Origin: Pseudomonas sp. B21-015
GTDB lineage: Bacteria > Pseudomonadota > Gammaproteobacteria > Pseudomonadales > Pseudomonadaceae
NCBI RefSeq assembly: GCF_024749285.1
Contig: NZ_CP087196.1
Coordinates: 62,001-126,000 of the forward strand
DNA: 64,000 nucleotides
Reading direction: 5' to 3'
In this document: piece after piece, positions 53,991-64,000 of the stretch
Layout: each line of letters opens with the position of its first letter
Position numbering within the stretch: the first letter of the stretch is position 1
Notes under the pieces: generated by a model
Told to the model about the DNA's origin: nothing
What the model saw: only the letters and a program-made list of their open reading frames with translations
Database searches by the model: none
Translations under genes and position numbers: made by a program

Positions 53991-54313
53991 ATGGCCAACA
54001 CCTCGTTACGCAAAGCCTCATTGCAAAGCATGGAAGCCGAGATCGAGAGTCTGCTGAAATCGTTGGAAAGCCTGAAGGACGACGCCTCGGACGAGTCGCG
54101 TAAAACCCTTAAAACGCTGAAAATCAACGCTGAGAATGCGCTGAAACATTCGCGTCATCTGCTCTCCGATGCCTATGAAGAGGTCAAGGTCAAAACCCGT
54201 GAAACCGGGATCGCGACTCGCGACTACGCTCAGGAACACCCTTGGACTACAGCCGGTGTCGCAGTCGGTGCGCTGGGTCTTCTGGCGGCCTATCTGCTGT
54301 GCAAGCGCGGTAA

Positions 54314-54317
<4 letters not shown>
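53991..54317 (+). CDS. DUF883 (ElaB/YqjD-like) inner-membrane protein
   Basis: 108 residues: a helical N-terminal region with heptad-like spacing ([31 protein letters not shown]) and a C-terminal membrane helix ([19 protein letters not shown]). E. coli YqjD, ElaB and YgaM tether ribosomes to the membrane in stationary phase. Its stop overlaps the stop of the convergent trpI gene (TTAA at 54314-54317). Confidence 0.9.
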
Positions 54318-56554
<2,237 letters not shown>

Positions 56555-56555
<1 letters not shown>

Positions 56556-57367
56556 TGAGCCGCCTGCAAACGCGTTTTGCCGAACTCAAGGAACAGAACC
56601 GCGCCGCCCTGGTGACCTTTGTGACCGCCGGCGACCCGAGTTACGACACGTCTCTGGCGATTCTCAAAGGCTTGCCGGGAGCGGGTGCCGACGTGATCGA
56701 GTTGGGCATGCCCTTCACCGATCCGATGGCCGATGGCCCGGCGATTCAACTGGCCAACATTCGTGCCTTGGGCGCCAAACAGAACCTGGCGAAAACCCTG
56801 CAAATGGTTCGCGAGTTCCGTGAAGGCAACAGTCAGACTCCGCTGGTGCTGATGGGCTACTTCAACCCGATTCACATGTACGGCGTGCCGCGTTTCATCG
56901 CTGAAGCCAAAGAGGCCGGTGTCGATGGTCTGATCGTGGTCGACATGCCGCCGGAGCATAACGCTGAGTTGTGCGACCCGGCGCAGGCTGCAGGCCTGGA
57001 CTTCATCCGTCTGACCACACCGACCACCGACGACGTGCGTCTGCCGACCGTATTGAATGGCAGTTCCGGTTTTGTTTACTACGTGTCGGTGGCGGGTGTG
57101 ACCGGTGCGGGTGCGGCGACACTTGAACATGTCGAAGAAGCTGTTACTCGTCTGCGTCGTCATACTGATCTGCCGATCAGCATCGGCTTCGGCATTCGTA
57201 CACCGGAACAGGCAGCGTCCATCGCACGTCTGGCCGATGGTGTGGTGGTGGGGTCGGCGCTGATCGATCACATCGCCAGTGCCTCGACGCCGGACGAGGC
57301 CGTGGAGGGCGTACTCAGCCTGTGTGCGGCCTTGTCCGACGGCGTGCGTAAAGCGCGGGTCAGCTAA
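56555..57367 (+). CDS. trpA: tryptophan synthase alpha chain
   Basis: 270 residues from the ATG at 56555. TIM barrel with catalytic Glu in [16 protein letters not shown] (alphaGlu49) and Asp in [11 protein letters not shown] (alphaAsp60 region), plus [14 protein letters not shown]. It cleaves indoleglycerol phosphate to indole, channelled to TrpB. A terminator follows. Confidence 0.96.
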
Positions 57368-57428
57368 AGGTAAAGTTCCTGATACAGAGGAATTAGCGCC
57401 TCGCGGCACAGACTAAACAGCAAGACCT

Positions 57429-57461
57429 AGGGCTTCAGGACTACGTTCTGAAGCCCTTTTT
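57429..57461 (+). terminator. terminator of trpBA
   Basis: AGGGCTTCAG / CTGAAGCCCT stem of ten bp with a TTTTT tail, 62 bases past the trpA stop. Confidence 0.85.
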
Positions 57462-57488
57462 GCTGCATGTGCCGTGAGGAAAGACCTG

Positions 57489-57944
57489 ATGAAAATGCCG
57501 AAACGTCTGATTGCCGGCCTGGGCGTGCTGATGCTCGGTGCGACCCCGTTGCTGCACGCCAGCGCCGATCAGCGTGACGATCACGACCGCGGCGACCCGC
57601 AGCAGGGTCATTACGATAACCGCAGTGACAATCGTGGCGACGAGCACCGTGGCCCGCAGGACAATCGTCGCGGCGGTCCGCCACGGGATTTCGGCCCGGT
57701 GCGTCAGACCATTCACGACAATCGTGGTTATTTTGTACGCGGTGCGCCGCCACCTCCAGGCATTCATCTGGTCCGTGGCCGGCCGTTGCCTCACGGGTAT
57801 TACGGCGAGCGCCTGGATAACCGCGCGTTGGGCCGACTGCCGCATTACCCGGGTTACGAGTGGCGTCGTGCGGGCGGCGATATTGTGCTGATCGCCGTAG
57901 GCACCGGGATTGTTTATGAGATTCTGGATGGTGTTTTGTATTGA
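57489..57944 (+). CDS. RcnB/CigR-like periplasmic protein
   Basis: 151 residues from the ATG at 57489 (GGAAAG upstream). Signal peptide, then a Asp/Arg/His/Gly-rich low-complexity stretch (~33-75), then an RcnB-type C-terminal domain (NRGYFVRGAPPPPGIHLVRG, LPHGYYGERL, GTGIVYEILDGVLY) with a hydrophobic final helix. RcnB is a nickel/cobalt homeostasis factor; CigR is a Salmonella relative acting against virulence. Which applies here is not clear. Confidence 0.82.
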   Translation: MKMPKRLIAGLGVLMLGATPLLHASADQRDDHDRGDPQQGHYDNRSDNRGDEHRGPQDNRRGGPPRDFGPVRQTIHDNRGYFVRGAPPPPGIHLVRGRPLPHGYYGERLDNRALGRLPHYPGYEWRRAGGDIVLIAVGTGIVYEILDGVLY

Positions 57945-57970
57945 CCCACAGCTAAGCAATCAGGCGACCA

Positions 57971-58080
57971 CTGTGGCGAGGGAGCCTGCTCCCGCTGGGG
58001 CGCGAAGCGGCCCCAAAATCGACCAGGCACCCTATCGCGTCGGCTTCGCCGTCGAACGGGAGCAAGCTCCCTCGCCACAG
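57971..58080. repeat. third-family long inverted repeat
   Basis: CTGTGGCGAGGGAGCCTGCTCCCG at 57971-57994 faces CGGGAGCAAGCTCCCTCGCCACAG ending at 58080, with a GGGGCGCGAAGCGGCCCC hairpin inside. It is a different family from the REP pairs. It lies between convergent CigR-like and DUF4105 genes. Confidence 0.85.
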
Positions 58081-58109
58081 AGGATTTTGCTCTCTCGGGG
58101 TCTTATGTC

Positions 58110-60071
58110 TCAGGGCAGTTCCAACCCACCCGCAGCCTTGTGCAACTTCCTCAGATGTTCGCCAACCTGCTTCAGGTTGGCTTCGTTGGCGGCCATCTCG
58201 GCGGCACGGCTCGGATCGAGCAGCGCTCGCACTTCCTTGTCGAGGTCCCCGGTCAGCGCTTGCAGCTGTTTCTGGCGCAGGCTGCTCTCCGACTCCAGGC
58301 GCGTCCACTCGTTCGGCTGCGGCAAACCATAACCACCGGTGCCAAGCAATTCGGCCGGACGGCTGAGGAAGCCGCTATTGGCGAGAATCTGCTGCAAGGT
58401 CGCGTTGGCCTTATCCATACCGCCGTTGCTCAATTCTCGAGCGCCCAGGTACCGCTGTTTCACTTCGTCCTGGGCCAGCACCAGCTGCTGACGGAAACTG
58501 GCCTGCTCCAGCAGCAGCAATGCCGCGCTGGTGCGCAAGTCTGCCTGGTCAATCCATTTGCGGCGTTCTTCAGCTTTCAATGACAGCCAGTCTTCGACCT
58601 TTTCCTGCTTGATCGGCAAATGCTTTTTCAGCACTTCGAACATCGCTTGATAACGCTCGCGGAAGGAATCGAAGCGATAGCCCAGGCGTAACGCTTCGCG
58701 AGGATCATCCAGTACGCTGGTGTCCGCCAGTCCGCGGCCCTTGAGCACTTCCAGCAAACCGTTGGGCATGATGCTGTCCAGGCCGACCAGTTGCGCATTG
58801 TTGGTGCTGCTGCGCAGTAACTTCAGGCCTTCTACCGCGCAGTTGTTGGACAGGAAAAAATAGTTGCCGTCATAACTCCAGTGCATCTCCGCGGCGTGCT
58901 CCACCACGTCTTCGATCTCGCTTCGCGACAGGTTCAGCGGCACCGAGGCCAGGCTGCGCAGTTCAGTCTTGGTGTATTCGTCGATCACCTGAGCCAGGGG
59001 CAAGACAAACAGACGCGAAGGGTATTTACCCACCAGCCCATCCCAGCTCGATAGCTGTACGTCACCGACGAAGGCGCGGTAGGACAGCACCAAATGCTGA
59101 TCCAGATCCAGTCGACAATCCGGCCCGCGCGGCCGACCCGGTGCGCAGATCACCAGTCGCAGCATGCTGTGGCCCCAGCGGCTGACCCAGTTCTGGTTGG
59201 CTTCGGCCAGCAGATAGTCGACAGCGTAAACCCGCTCCGGATCGACCTGGCCCAGGGGCTGCTTGGCGAAGTCGTTACCCGCATTGAGGAAGGCGAATGA
59301 TTGGGCGCATTTATCTTTGGCGGCAGGTGCCCAACCGAAATGTTCTTTGTAGTAGCGGTACAGCGCAGGGCGACGGCAGGCATAGCTTGGGTCGAGGAGG
59401 AAGTACTCCATGTTGACCGCGACGAACTCCTTCGGGTTGCTCGTCTCGTAGATGTCCGGGCTGCGGGCAATCTGCCGGTTGTGCTGTTCACGTTCGCCGC
59501 GTCGGCCGACGTATTGCGGCCAGCCGGCGAGATCGAGCAGGCGAGGGTCGTCGCTGAGGGTCCAGCGTCGTGCGGTCTGCCCGCGGCATTGATCCGGGAT
59601 GCCGATCAGCCCGGAGCTGCTGTTGCGTTGCGTGCAGCGCTGGATGAGCGTGCGCTCGGCGTCTGGCCACAGGCGCGCACGGTCATAGATGTGGGTGAGT
59701 TCGTGCAACACCGTGGCGAGCATCTCCCGGCGCACGGTGCCGTGGGGACGATACGTCTTTTTGGTCGCAGCGCTGCCGTCGGTGAGACTGGCGAGCAGGT
59801 TGCGATTCAGGTCGAGCTCGGACACAAGCGACGCCTGGCCGTAGGCATCGCTCGGCATGTCGTCGGTCCAGCCGACGTCGATACGCCGGTCCAGTTGCTC
59901 GATGAAACGCGGCGGCAACGCCTGCATGGCTTCATCGAGCAGCGCCTGACTGGCCTGCTGTTGCGCAGGGCTCAGACCGTCGGTCTTGAGTCGTAATTGC
60001 AGGCCGGCCTGAGCCGTGTTGCCAAGCAGCAACACGACCCCGGCCAGCAGCCAGGTGCCTAGCGACCTCAC
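58110..60071 (-). CDS. exported DUF4105/Lnb-like protein with an HExxH zinc-peptidase-like half
   Basis: 653 residues with a signal peptide (~1-22). The N-terminal half has HELTH at 123-127 and a plausible third zinc ligand, Glu215 of NPKEFVAVNMEYF, so it looks like a gluzincin. The C-terminal half (DUF4105, the Lnb periplasmic domain type) has His301 in WGHSMLRL and Cys411 in LSNNCAVEG, matching a permuted papain-like catalytic pair. Lnb is a lipoprotein N-acyltransferase in some bacteria; this protein is far longer, so function may differ. Its ATG overlaps the stop of the DUF2388 gene before it. About 120 residues of helix end the protein. Confidence 0.82.
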   Translation of the reverse strand: MRSLGTWLLAGVVLLLGNTAQAGLQLRLKTDGLSPAQQQASQALLDEAMQALPPRFIEQLDRRIDVGWTDDMPSDAYGQASLVSELDLNRNLLASLTDGSAATKKTYRPHGTVRREMLATVLHELTHIYDRARLWPDAERTLIQRCTQRNSSSGLIGIPDQCRGQTARRWTLSDDPRLLDLAGWPQYVGRRGEREQHNRQIARSPDIYETSNPKEFVAVNMEYFLLDPSYACRRPALYRYYKEHFGWAPAAKDKCAQSFAFLNAGNDFAKQPLGQVDPERVYAVDYLLAEANQNWVSRWGHSMLRLVICAPGRPRGPDCRLDLDQHLVLSYRAFVGDVQLSSWDGLVGKYPSRLFVLPLAQVIDEYTKTELRSLASVPLNLSRSEIEDVVEHAAEMHWSYDGNYFFLSNNCAVEGLKLLRSSTNNAQLVGLDSIMPNGLLEVLKGRGLADTSVLDDPREALRLGYRFDSFRERYQAMFEVLKKHLPIKQEKVEDWLSLKAEERRKWIDQADLRTSAALLLLEQASFRQQLVLAQDEVKQRYLGARELSNGGMDKANATLQQILANSGFLSRPAELLGTGGYGLPQPNEWTRLESESSLRQKQLQALTGDLDKEVRALLDPSRAAEMAANEANLKQVGEHLRKLHKAAGGLELP

Positions 60072-60388
60072 AGTGCGAGGATGGCTTCGGCGAGAACCTG
60101 ATCACTGGCGTCGCGGGCTTCCGGTACGCGGGTGCGCAAGGTGTCGAAGGCCGCTTCCAGGTGTGCGCCACGGATTTCACCGTCGCTGGCGACGAAGCTG
60201 GCCGCATCGTCGTGGGCTTCACGGACGATCTTCGAATCACGGATGGACGTGGTGGTATCGGAAGTGAAATCAAGCGTGCGCTGGGTGGCACGAATGATGA
60301 TGTTACTGGTGGCAACCAAGGTGTGCGCCTGGGTCACATCGGCCAATAACAGCAAGCCAAGGGTGGCAGCAATCAGCGGGCTACGCAT
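60068..60388 (-). CDS. DUF2388 periplasmic protein, copy A
   Basis: 106 residues from the ATG at 60388. Signal peptide (cleavage near VTQA). The conserved DUF2388 block HDDAASFVASDGEIRGAHLEAA is followed by a helix and ends in VLAEAILAL. It overlaps the DUF4105 gene by an ATGA (60068-60071), so translation is probably coupled. Function unknown. It is one of three paralogs here. Confidence 0.88.
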   Translation of the reverse strand: MRSPLIAATLGLLLLADVTQAHTLVATSNIIIRATQRTLDFTSDTTTSIRDSKIVREAHDDAASFVASDGEIRGAHLEAAFDTLRTRVPEARDASDQVLAEAILAL

Positions 60389-60416
60389 GGAATGACTCCG
60401 GAGGAACTGGGGATAA

Positions 60417-60734
60417 CTATTGGACGAGAATTGCCTGCGCCAGTTCAAGGTCACTGGCATGAAGTTTTGGCTGGGTCCGGCGCAGATAGATCAAGGCCGA
60501 TTCCAGTTGTGCTCCTCGCAGTTGGCCGTCACTGGCGATGAACGCCGCAGCGTCATCCCGGGCGGCGATCAGCAGTTTATGGTCGAAGGGGGCGGAGGTC
60601 ACCATGCTGGTGGCGTAACCACTGGCTACGGTGCCTTGTGTAGACAGGTTGAAAGCGTCGAAAGCATGGGCCGAACCTGACCAGCAGGCCGCAAGAAAAA
60701 CCGGAGTGATCAACAGATTTGAAAGAAAACGCAT
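60417..60734 (-). CDS. DUF2388 periplasmic protein, copy B
   Basis: 105 residues. Signal peptide (cleavage near AHA). Core block ARDDAAAFIASDGQLRGAQLES matches copies A and C, and the C-terminus LELAQAILVQ is the same kind. The N-terminal third (FDAFNLSTQGTVASGYATSM) diverges most of the three. It lies 28 bases before copy A on the same strand; a REP pair lies between it and copy C. Confidence 0.86.
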   Translation of the reverse strand: MRFLSNLLITPVFLAACWSGSAHAFDAFNLSTQGTVASGYATSMVTSAPFDHKLLIAARDDAAAFIASDGQLRGAQLESALIYLRRTQPKLHASDLELAQAILVQ

Positions 60735-60810
60735 GAGGCTCGATAGCTGAAAGCGAGTCCCAAGGCTAGCGCAATGCCCGGGCTAGAGCCAGCGCCGAAA
60801 CATTGGGACA

Positions 60811-60904
60811 CCTGTGGGAGCGGGCTTGCTCGCGAAAGCGGTGTGTCAGGCGACATCAATGTTGGATGTACTGAGGCCTTCGCGAGCAAGCCCGCTCCCA
60901 CATG
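60811..60904. repeat. REP-type inverted repeat pair inside the DUF2388 array
   Basis: Copies 60811-60837 and 60877-60904 with core GGGAGCGGGCTTGCTCGCGAA (same variant as 40649-40745), between DUF2388 copies B and C. Confidence 0.9.
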
Positions 60905-60953
60905 GAATGCGTTCAACTGACCAGCATTAGGGCGCCCGCTTTAGAGCTGTCGC

Positions 60954-61271
60954 CTAGATCGTCAGGATGGCCTGGGCCAATTGTGCGTCGGTCGCATTCA
61001 GTTGAGGAGCCTGTTGGCGGATATGGTCGAGTGCACTTTCCAGCTTCACGCCACGGATGGCACCTTCACTGGCAACGAAGCTGGCGGCGTCGTCACGGGC
61101 AGCACGGACAATTTTGTCGTCGCGAAAGGAAGAGGAGACATCCGAAGTCGCGTCGGAGGAAGCCTTCAGTCCACCAACAATGGAATCGGTGGTCACGATA
61201 AAGCTGGTGGCGTGGGCATTGGCAGCCATGGCAAGCAGGGCGGCAGCGCTGAGCAGACGAAGGCGGGACAT
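60954..61271 (-). CDS. DUF2388 periplasmic protein, copy C
   Basis: 105 residues. Signal peptide (cleavage after ~21, ANAHA). Core block ARDDAASFVASEGAIRGVKLES and end QLAQAILTI match the other copies. It is the first gene of the run C-B-A-DUF4105. An AlgU-like promoter (GAACGC-N16-TCTGA) lies ~45 bases upstream, and a TCCAAAGGAGTT site precedes its ATG. Confidence 0.88.
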   Translation of the reverse strand: MSRLRLLSAAALLAMAANAHATSFIVTTDSIVGGLKASSDATSDVSSSFRDDKIVRAARDDAASFVASEGAIRGVKLESALDHIRQQAPQLNATDAQLAQAILTI

Positions 61272-61316
61272 GGGGGATAACTCCTTTGGATGAACCGATT
61301 GAGAGGTGGCGCAGGA

Positions 61317-61343
61317 TCAGACGCCTGTCGTCTTAAAGCGTTC
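61317..61343 (-). promoter_or_regulatory. AlgU (sigma-22)-type promoter candidate of the DUF2388/Lnb-like operon
   Basis: Minus strand GAACGC (61338-61343), 16-base spacer, TCTGA (61317-61321). The -10 is a perfect consensus; the -35 deviates at two bases. Confidence 0.5.
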
Positions 61344-61355
61344 GCCACGTTCTGT

Positions 61356-61622
61356 CTAAATATTAGGCCTGAGCACATCGGTTAGAACAGTCCCGTCTGT
61401 GAATGGCAAAGCCTGGCCCCAGAGCGGTTTATCCAATTCATTGAGCCGGTCGGCGTGGCTGATGCCCAGTTCCGAGAGCTGTTGATCGTTGAGTTGGCCC
61501 AGCAAACGCCGGGTTCGAGCTCTTTCCAGGCTGTCAGCGAGCGCTCTCAATAAGCGTCGAAGCCTGCCCAGGCGGGGCTTGGTTTGAGGTGTGACGACGG
61601 AAATATTTAGCAAGCTATTCAT
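61356..61622 (-). CDS. DUF1127 protein, copy 1
   Basis: 88 residues, basic. The DUF1127 (YjiS-like) core is seen in RARTRRLLGQLNDQQLSELGIS (Arg-rich helix plus LSELGIS). Small Arg-rich DUF1127 proteins in alpha-proteobacteria affect phosphate and carbon uptake and RNA maturation; function here is unknown. The promoter region holds ACTGTAC-like motifs. No strong ribosome site precedes the ATG. Confidence 0.83.
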   Translation of the reverse strand: MNSLLNISVVTPQTKPRLGRLRRLLRALADSLERARTRRLLGQLNDQQLSELGISHADRLNELDKPLWGQALPFTDGTVLTDVLRPNI

Positions 61623-61790
61623 GGGGGGTAGTCCGTGTTGCCAGCTATCTGGGATTCAATGGTGACCCCGTGACGTCTGCGGACACAGACACACCTTGAT
61701 GAAATTGTACTGGTTCAATTCTTATAATTCATAAACTGTACATGTTGGTGGCTTTCTCTTCTGCACGAGCCAATAAGAAGCCCCAAAACG

Positions 61791-61826
61791 ACAAAACCCG
61801 TCGTGGTTTCCCACGACGGGTTTTGT
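61791..61826. terminator. bidirectional terminator between DUF1127 genes
   Basis: Perfect 16-bp stem ACAAAACCCGTCGTGG / CCACGACGGGTTTTGT with a TTTC loop and A/T runs on both sides, 58 bases past the stop of copy 2. Confidence 0.9.
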
Positions 61827-61883
61827 TTGTTCAATTCGGGTTGCTGGCGGTGGACCCGGTGGGTCAGAGCCAGCGACGCTAAC

Positions 61884-62099
61884 TTAGCGCCAGAACGGCT
61901 TGCTCAGCTCTTCGTAGCGTTGTGCTTCGCTAATCCCGGCGTCAGCCAGCAGACGCGAATCCAGACGAGCCAGTTGGTGGCGGCTGGTGATGCGGCGCTG
62001 CCACAGCATCAGGTTGGCGATAACGCGCAAAGGCAGGGAAGCCTGGGTTTTTGCAGCAGTGTCTTCGAAGAACAGTTCGGAACTGAGTGTACGTTCCAT
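61884..62099 (-). CDS. DUF1127 protein, copy 2
   Basis: 71 residues from the second ATG at 62099, since GGAAGG lies nine bases before it; an ATG at 62108 is possible. The core RHQLARLDSRLLADAGISEAQRYEEL is the DUF1127 pattern, and the protein ends in SKPFWR (copy 1 has DKPLWG). The upstream region is unusually rich in short palindromes (see 62183-62350). Confidence 0.87.
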   Translation of the reverse strand: MERTLSSELFFEDTAAKTQASLPLRVIANLMLWQRRITSRHQLARLDSRLLADAGISEAQRYEELSKPFWR

Positions 62100-62182
62100 G
62101 GTTGACATCCTTCCGCTTGTGGCGGGATTAGGTAGTGGTTTGACTGGTGCCCATGATCCTCTCGTTTGGCCAGTCTCTGTAG

Positions 62183-62350
62183 ATACAGTTCACCTGTATT
62201 GTGAGGGACCAGTTAACTGTTAAATGGCAGTGTACTGGTCGAAATTGAGGCAACTGTACCTATGAGCACTGATATGGTGCGTTTTTGGTCGTTCGACCAG
62301 AAAGTGTAGGCGATTACGGTAGGAAAAGACCGATACAGCAGTACAGTTTT
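62183..62350. promoter_or_regulatory. operator-like motif cluster upstream of DUF1127 copy 2
   Basis: Several palindromes and repeats lie close together: ATACAG-TTCAC-CTGTAT (62183-62199), CAGTTAACTG (62210-62219), GTACTGGTC (62232-62240), AACTGTACC (62252-62260), TGGTCG-TT-CGACCA (62286-62299) and GTACAGTT (62341-62348). ACTGTAC/GTACAGT-like words also occur at 61705-61741. They look like regulator binding sites. The whole 62100-62418 gap has no gene that I can support. Confidence 0.45.
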
Positions 62351-62418
62351 TGACAAAATTGGACGTTGCCACAGCGAACTGACGAAACTGTGTTTGCGTC
62401 AGCCGCTATCTGTATCAA

Positions 62419-63912
62419 TTACACCGCCAGCATGCGCCCGGTTTCTTCCAGATTTATGTGCCAACTCAGGGCATCGCGCAGGATGTGTGGGGTGTGCCCG
62501 CCGACGGCACAAGCGGCGGTGAAGTAATCATTCAAGGCTGGGCGATAGTCCGGGTGAACACAGTTGTCGATGATGACGCGGGCGCGCTCTCGCGGCGCCA
62601 GGCCGCGCAGGTCGGCCAAGCCTGTCTCGGTCACGAGAATGTCGACGTCATGTTCTGTGTGGTCGACATGGCTGACCATGGGGACCACGCTGGAAATCGC
62701 ACCGCCCTTGGCGATCGACTTGGTGACAAAGATCGCCAGGTGCGCATTGCGTGCGAAGTCGCCTGAGCCGCCGATACCGTTCATCATCCGCGTTCCGCAG
62801 ACGTGGGTGGAGTTGACGTTGCCGTACAGGTCGAATTCCAGCGCAGTGTTGATGCCGATGATGCCCAGGCGCCGCACTACTTCGGGGTGATTGGAGATTT
62901 CCTGGGGGCGCAGCACCAGCTTGTCCTTATAGTGCTCCAGATTTCCGAATACATCGGCATTGCGCCGGCTCGACAGGGTGATCGAACTGCCCGAAGCAAA
63001 GCTCAACTTGCCGGCGTCGATCAGGTCGAAGGTCGAATCCTGCAGCACTTCGGAGTACATGGTCAGGTCTTCGAAGGGGGAGTCGATCAAGCCGCACATC
63101 ACCGCGTTGGCAATACTGCCGATACCGGCTTGCAGCGGGCCGAGTTTGTTGGTCATGCGACCGGCAGCCACTTCTTGCTTGAAGAAGTCGATCAGGTGGT
63201 CAGCGATGGCCTGGGTGTCGCTGTCTGGCGGCAACACCGTGGATGGCGAGTCGGACTGATGGGTGATCACGATAGCGACGATCTTTTCCGGCGGTATCGC
63301 AATGGCGGTGCTTCCAATGCGATCGTCGACCTTCACCAGTGGAATAGGCGTGCGGGTCGGCCGGTAGGTGGGGATATAGATGTCGTGAAGGCCTTCAAGA
63401 TTCTGGTTGTGCGCCAGATTGATCTCGACGATCACATGCTTGGCGAAAATCGCGAAGCTGGCCGAGTTGCCCACCGAGGTGGTCGGCACGATATGGCCCT
63501 GCTCGGTGATCGCCACGGCTTCGATCACCGCGATGTCCGGCAGCTTGAGTTGCTGGTTACGCAGTTGCTCTACGGTTTCCGACAGGTGCTGGTCGATGAA
63601 CATGACCTCGCCGGCATTGATCGCCTTGCGCAGGGTGCTGTCCACCTGGAACGGCATGCGTCGCGACAGTACGCCGGCTTCAGTCAGCTGTTTGTCGAGG
63701 TCGTTACCCAGACTGGCGCCGGTCATCAGGCTGATTTTCAGCGGCGTGACCTTGGCGCGTTCGGCCAGTGCATGAGGCACGGCCTTGGCTTCGCCGGCTC
63801 GGGTAAAGCCGCTCATGCCGACGGTCATGCCGTCCTGAATCAGAGCGGCAGCGTCGGCGGCGCTCATCACCTTGTCCAACAATGAAGGCAAGCGAATACG
63901 GTCACGGTACAT
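62419..63912 (-). CDS. acetyl-CoA hydrolase/transferase family protein
   Basis: 497 residues from the ATG at 63912 (MYRDRIRLPSLLDKVMSAADAA); the frame continues open to 63984 without a better start. It is a class I CoA-transferase (Cat1/AarC/Ach1 type): GMSGFTRAGEAKAVP near the start, the catalytic Glu region and GIGSIANAVMCGL later, and VCGTRMMNGIGGSGDFARNA. It moves CoA between acetate and succinate or other acyl groups. It matches the size of PA5445 of P. aeruginosa. Downstream lies the 310-base gap before DUF1127. Confidence 0.93.
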   Translation of the reverse strand: MYRDRIRLPSLLDKVMSAADAAALIQDGMTVGMSGFTRAGEAKAVPHALAERAKVTPLKISLMTGASLGNDLDKQLTEAGVLSRRMPFQVDSTLRKAINAGEVMFIDQHLSETVEQLRNQQLKLPDIAVIEAVAITEQGHIVPTTSVGNSASFAIFAKHVIVEINLAHNQNLEGLHDIYIPTYRPTRTPIPLVKVDDRIGSTAIAIPPEKIVAIVITHQSDSPSTVLPPDSDTQAIADHLIDFFKQEVAAGRMTNKLGPLQAGIGSIANAVMCGLIDSPFEDLTMYSEVLQDSTFDLIDAGKLSFASGSSITLSSRRNADVFGNLEHYKDKLVLRPQEISNHPEVVRRLGIIGINTALEFDLYGNVNSTHVCGTRMMNGIGGSGDFARNAHLAIFVTKSIAKGGAISSVVPMVSHVDHTEHDVDILVTETGLADLRGLAPRERARVIIDNCVHPDYRPALNDYFTAACAVGGHTPHILRDALSWHINLEETGRMLAV

Positions 63913-64000
63913 GATTGTTATCTCGGGCAACGGAAGCAGAGTGCGCAGTCTAGTGAATTTGATCGCTGCCCGACCCGCGACCAAGGTCGCATTCGAGGTG

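Overview
The window is a chromosomal segment of a Pseudomonas, most likely of the P. fluorescens group. The evidence is the gene content and order, which follow what I recall of P. aeruginosa PAO1 on both sides of its origin (gltP, algB-kinB, ampDh2, dgcH, dsbA, cytochrome c4, engB, polA, thrB, znu/zur and metNIQ; then the cox/heme A cluster, SulP-carbonic anhydrase, prlC, osmC and trpI-trpBA). High GC coding regions and abundant REP-type inverted repeats in the gaps agree. I saw no rRNA, tRNA, CRISPR array, intact insertion sequence, prophage or replication origin by eye. Most of the window is core genome; the less described material is at small scale.

Layout. 1-3851: end of a DUF2914 protein, then a compact four-gene MCE lipid-transport operon. 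3969-6644: a Gate-domain membrane protein and the glutamate symporter GltP. 7392-13137: two small membrane proteins divergent from algB-kinB, with a sigma-54-like promoter in the divergent region, then a CSS-EAL phosphodiesterase. 13211-18792: AmpDh2, DgcH, an EEP-family protein, DsbA, cytochrome c4 and a small cytochrome c. 18984-27223: engB, an ErsA-type small RNA gene, polA, thrB and the zinc uptake system znuA/zur-znuC-znuB. 27261-30752: a lipoprotein and metNIQ. 30993-39605: cytochrome c oxidase (coxB-coxA-ctaG-coxC) and its assembly genes (surf1, an SCO-like protein, ctaA, cyoE, sco). 39978-49000: a conserved hypothetical, SulP with beta-carbonic anhydrase, a radical SAM gene behind a LexA box, a periplasmic phosphatase, yheV-prlC, a gamma-carbonic anhydrase and a HAD phosphatase. 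49098-54317: a metallopeptidase lipoprotein, two paralogous lipoproteins, two DUF1161 proteins, OsmC, a luciferase-like oxidoreductase, dodecin and a DUF883 protein. 54314-57367: trpI and trpBA. 57489-63912: a CigR/RcnB-like protein, a DUF4105/Lnb-like enzyme with three DUF2388 paralogs, two DUF1127 proteins and a CoA-transferase.

A recurring theme is envelope stress. AlgB/KinB is encoded here, and I found AlgU (sigma-22)-type promoter matches before dsbA, ersA, osmC and the DUF2388/Lnb-like operon. The observations I would follow first are that DUF2388/Lnb-like operon, the mutually exclusive hairpins directly before the start codon of the luciferase-like oxidoreductase gene, the sigma-54-like promoter divergent from algB, the SCO-like CxxxC protein in the oxidase assembly operon, and the LexA box on the radical SAM gene.
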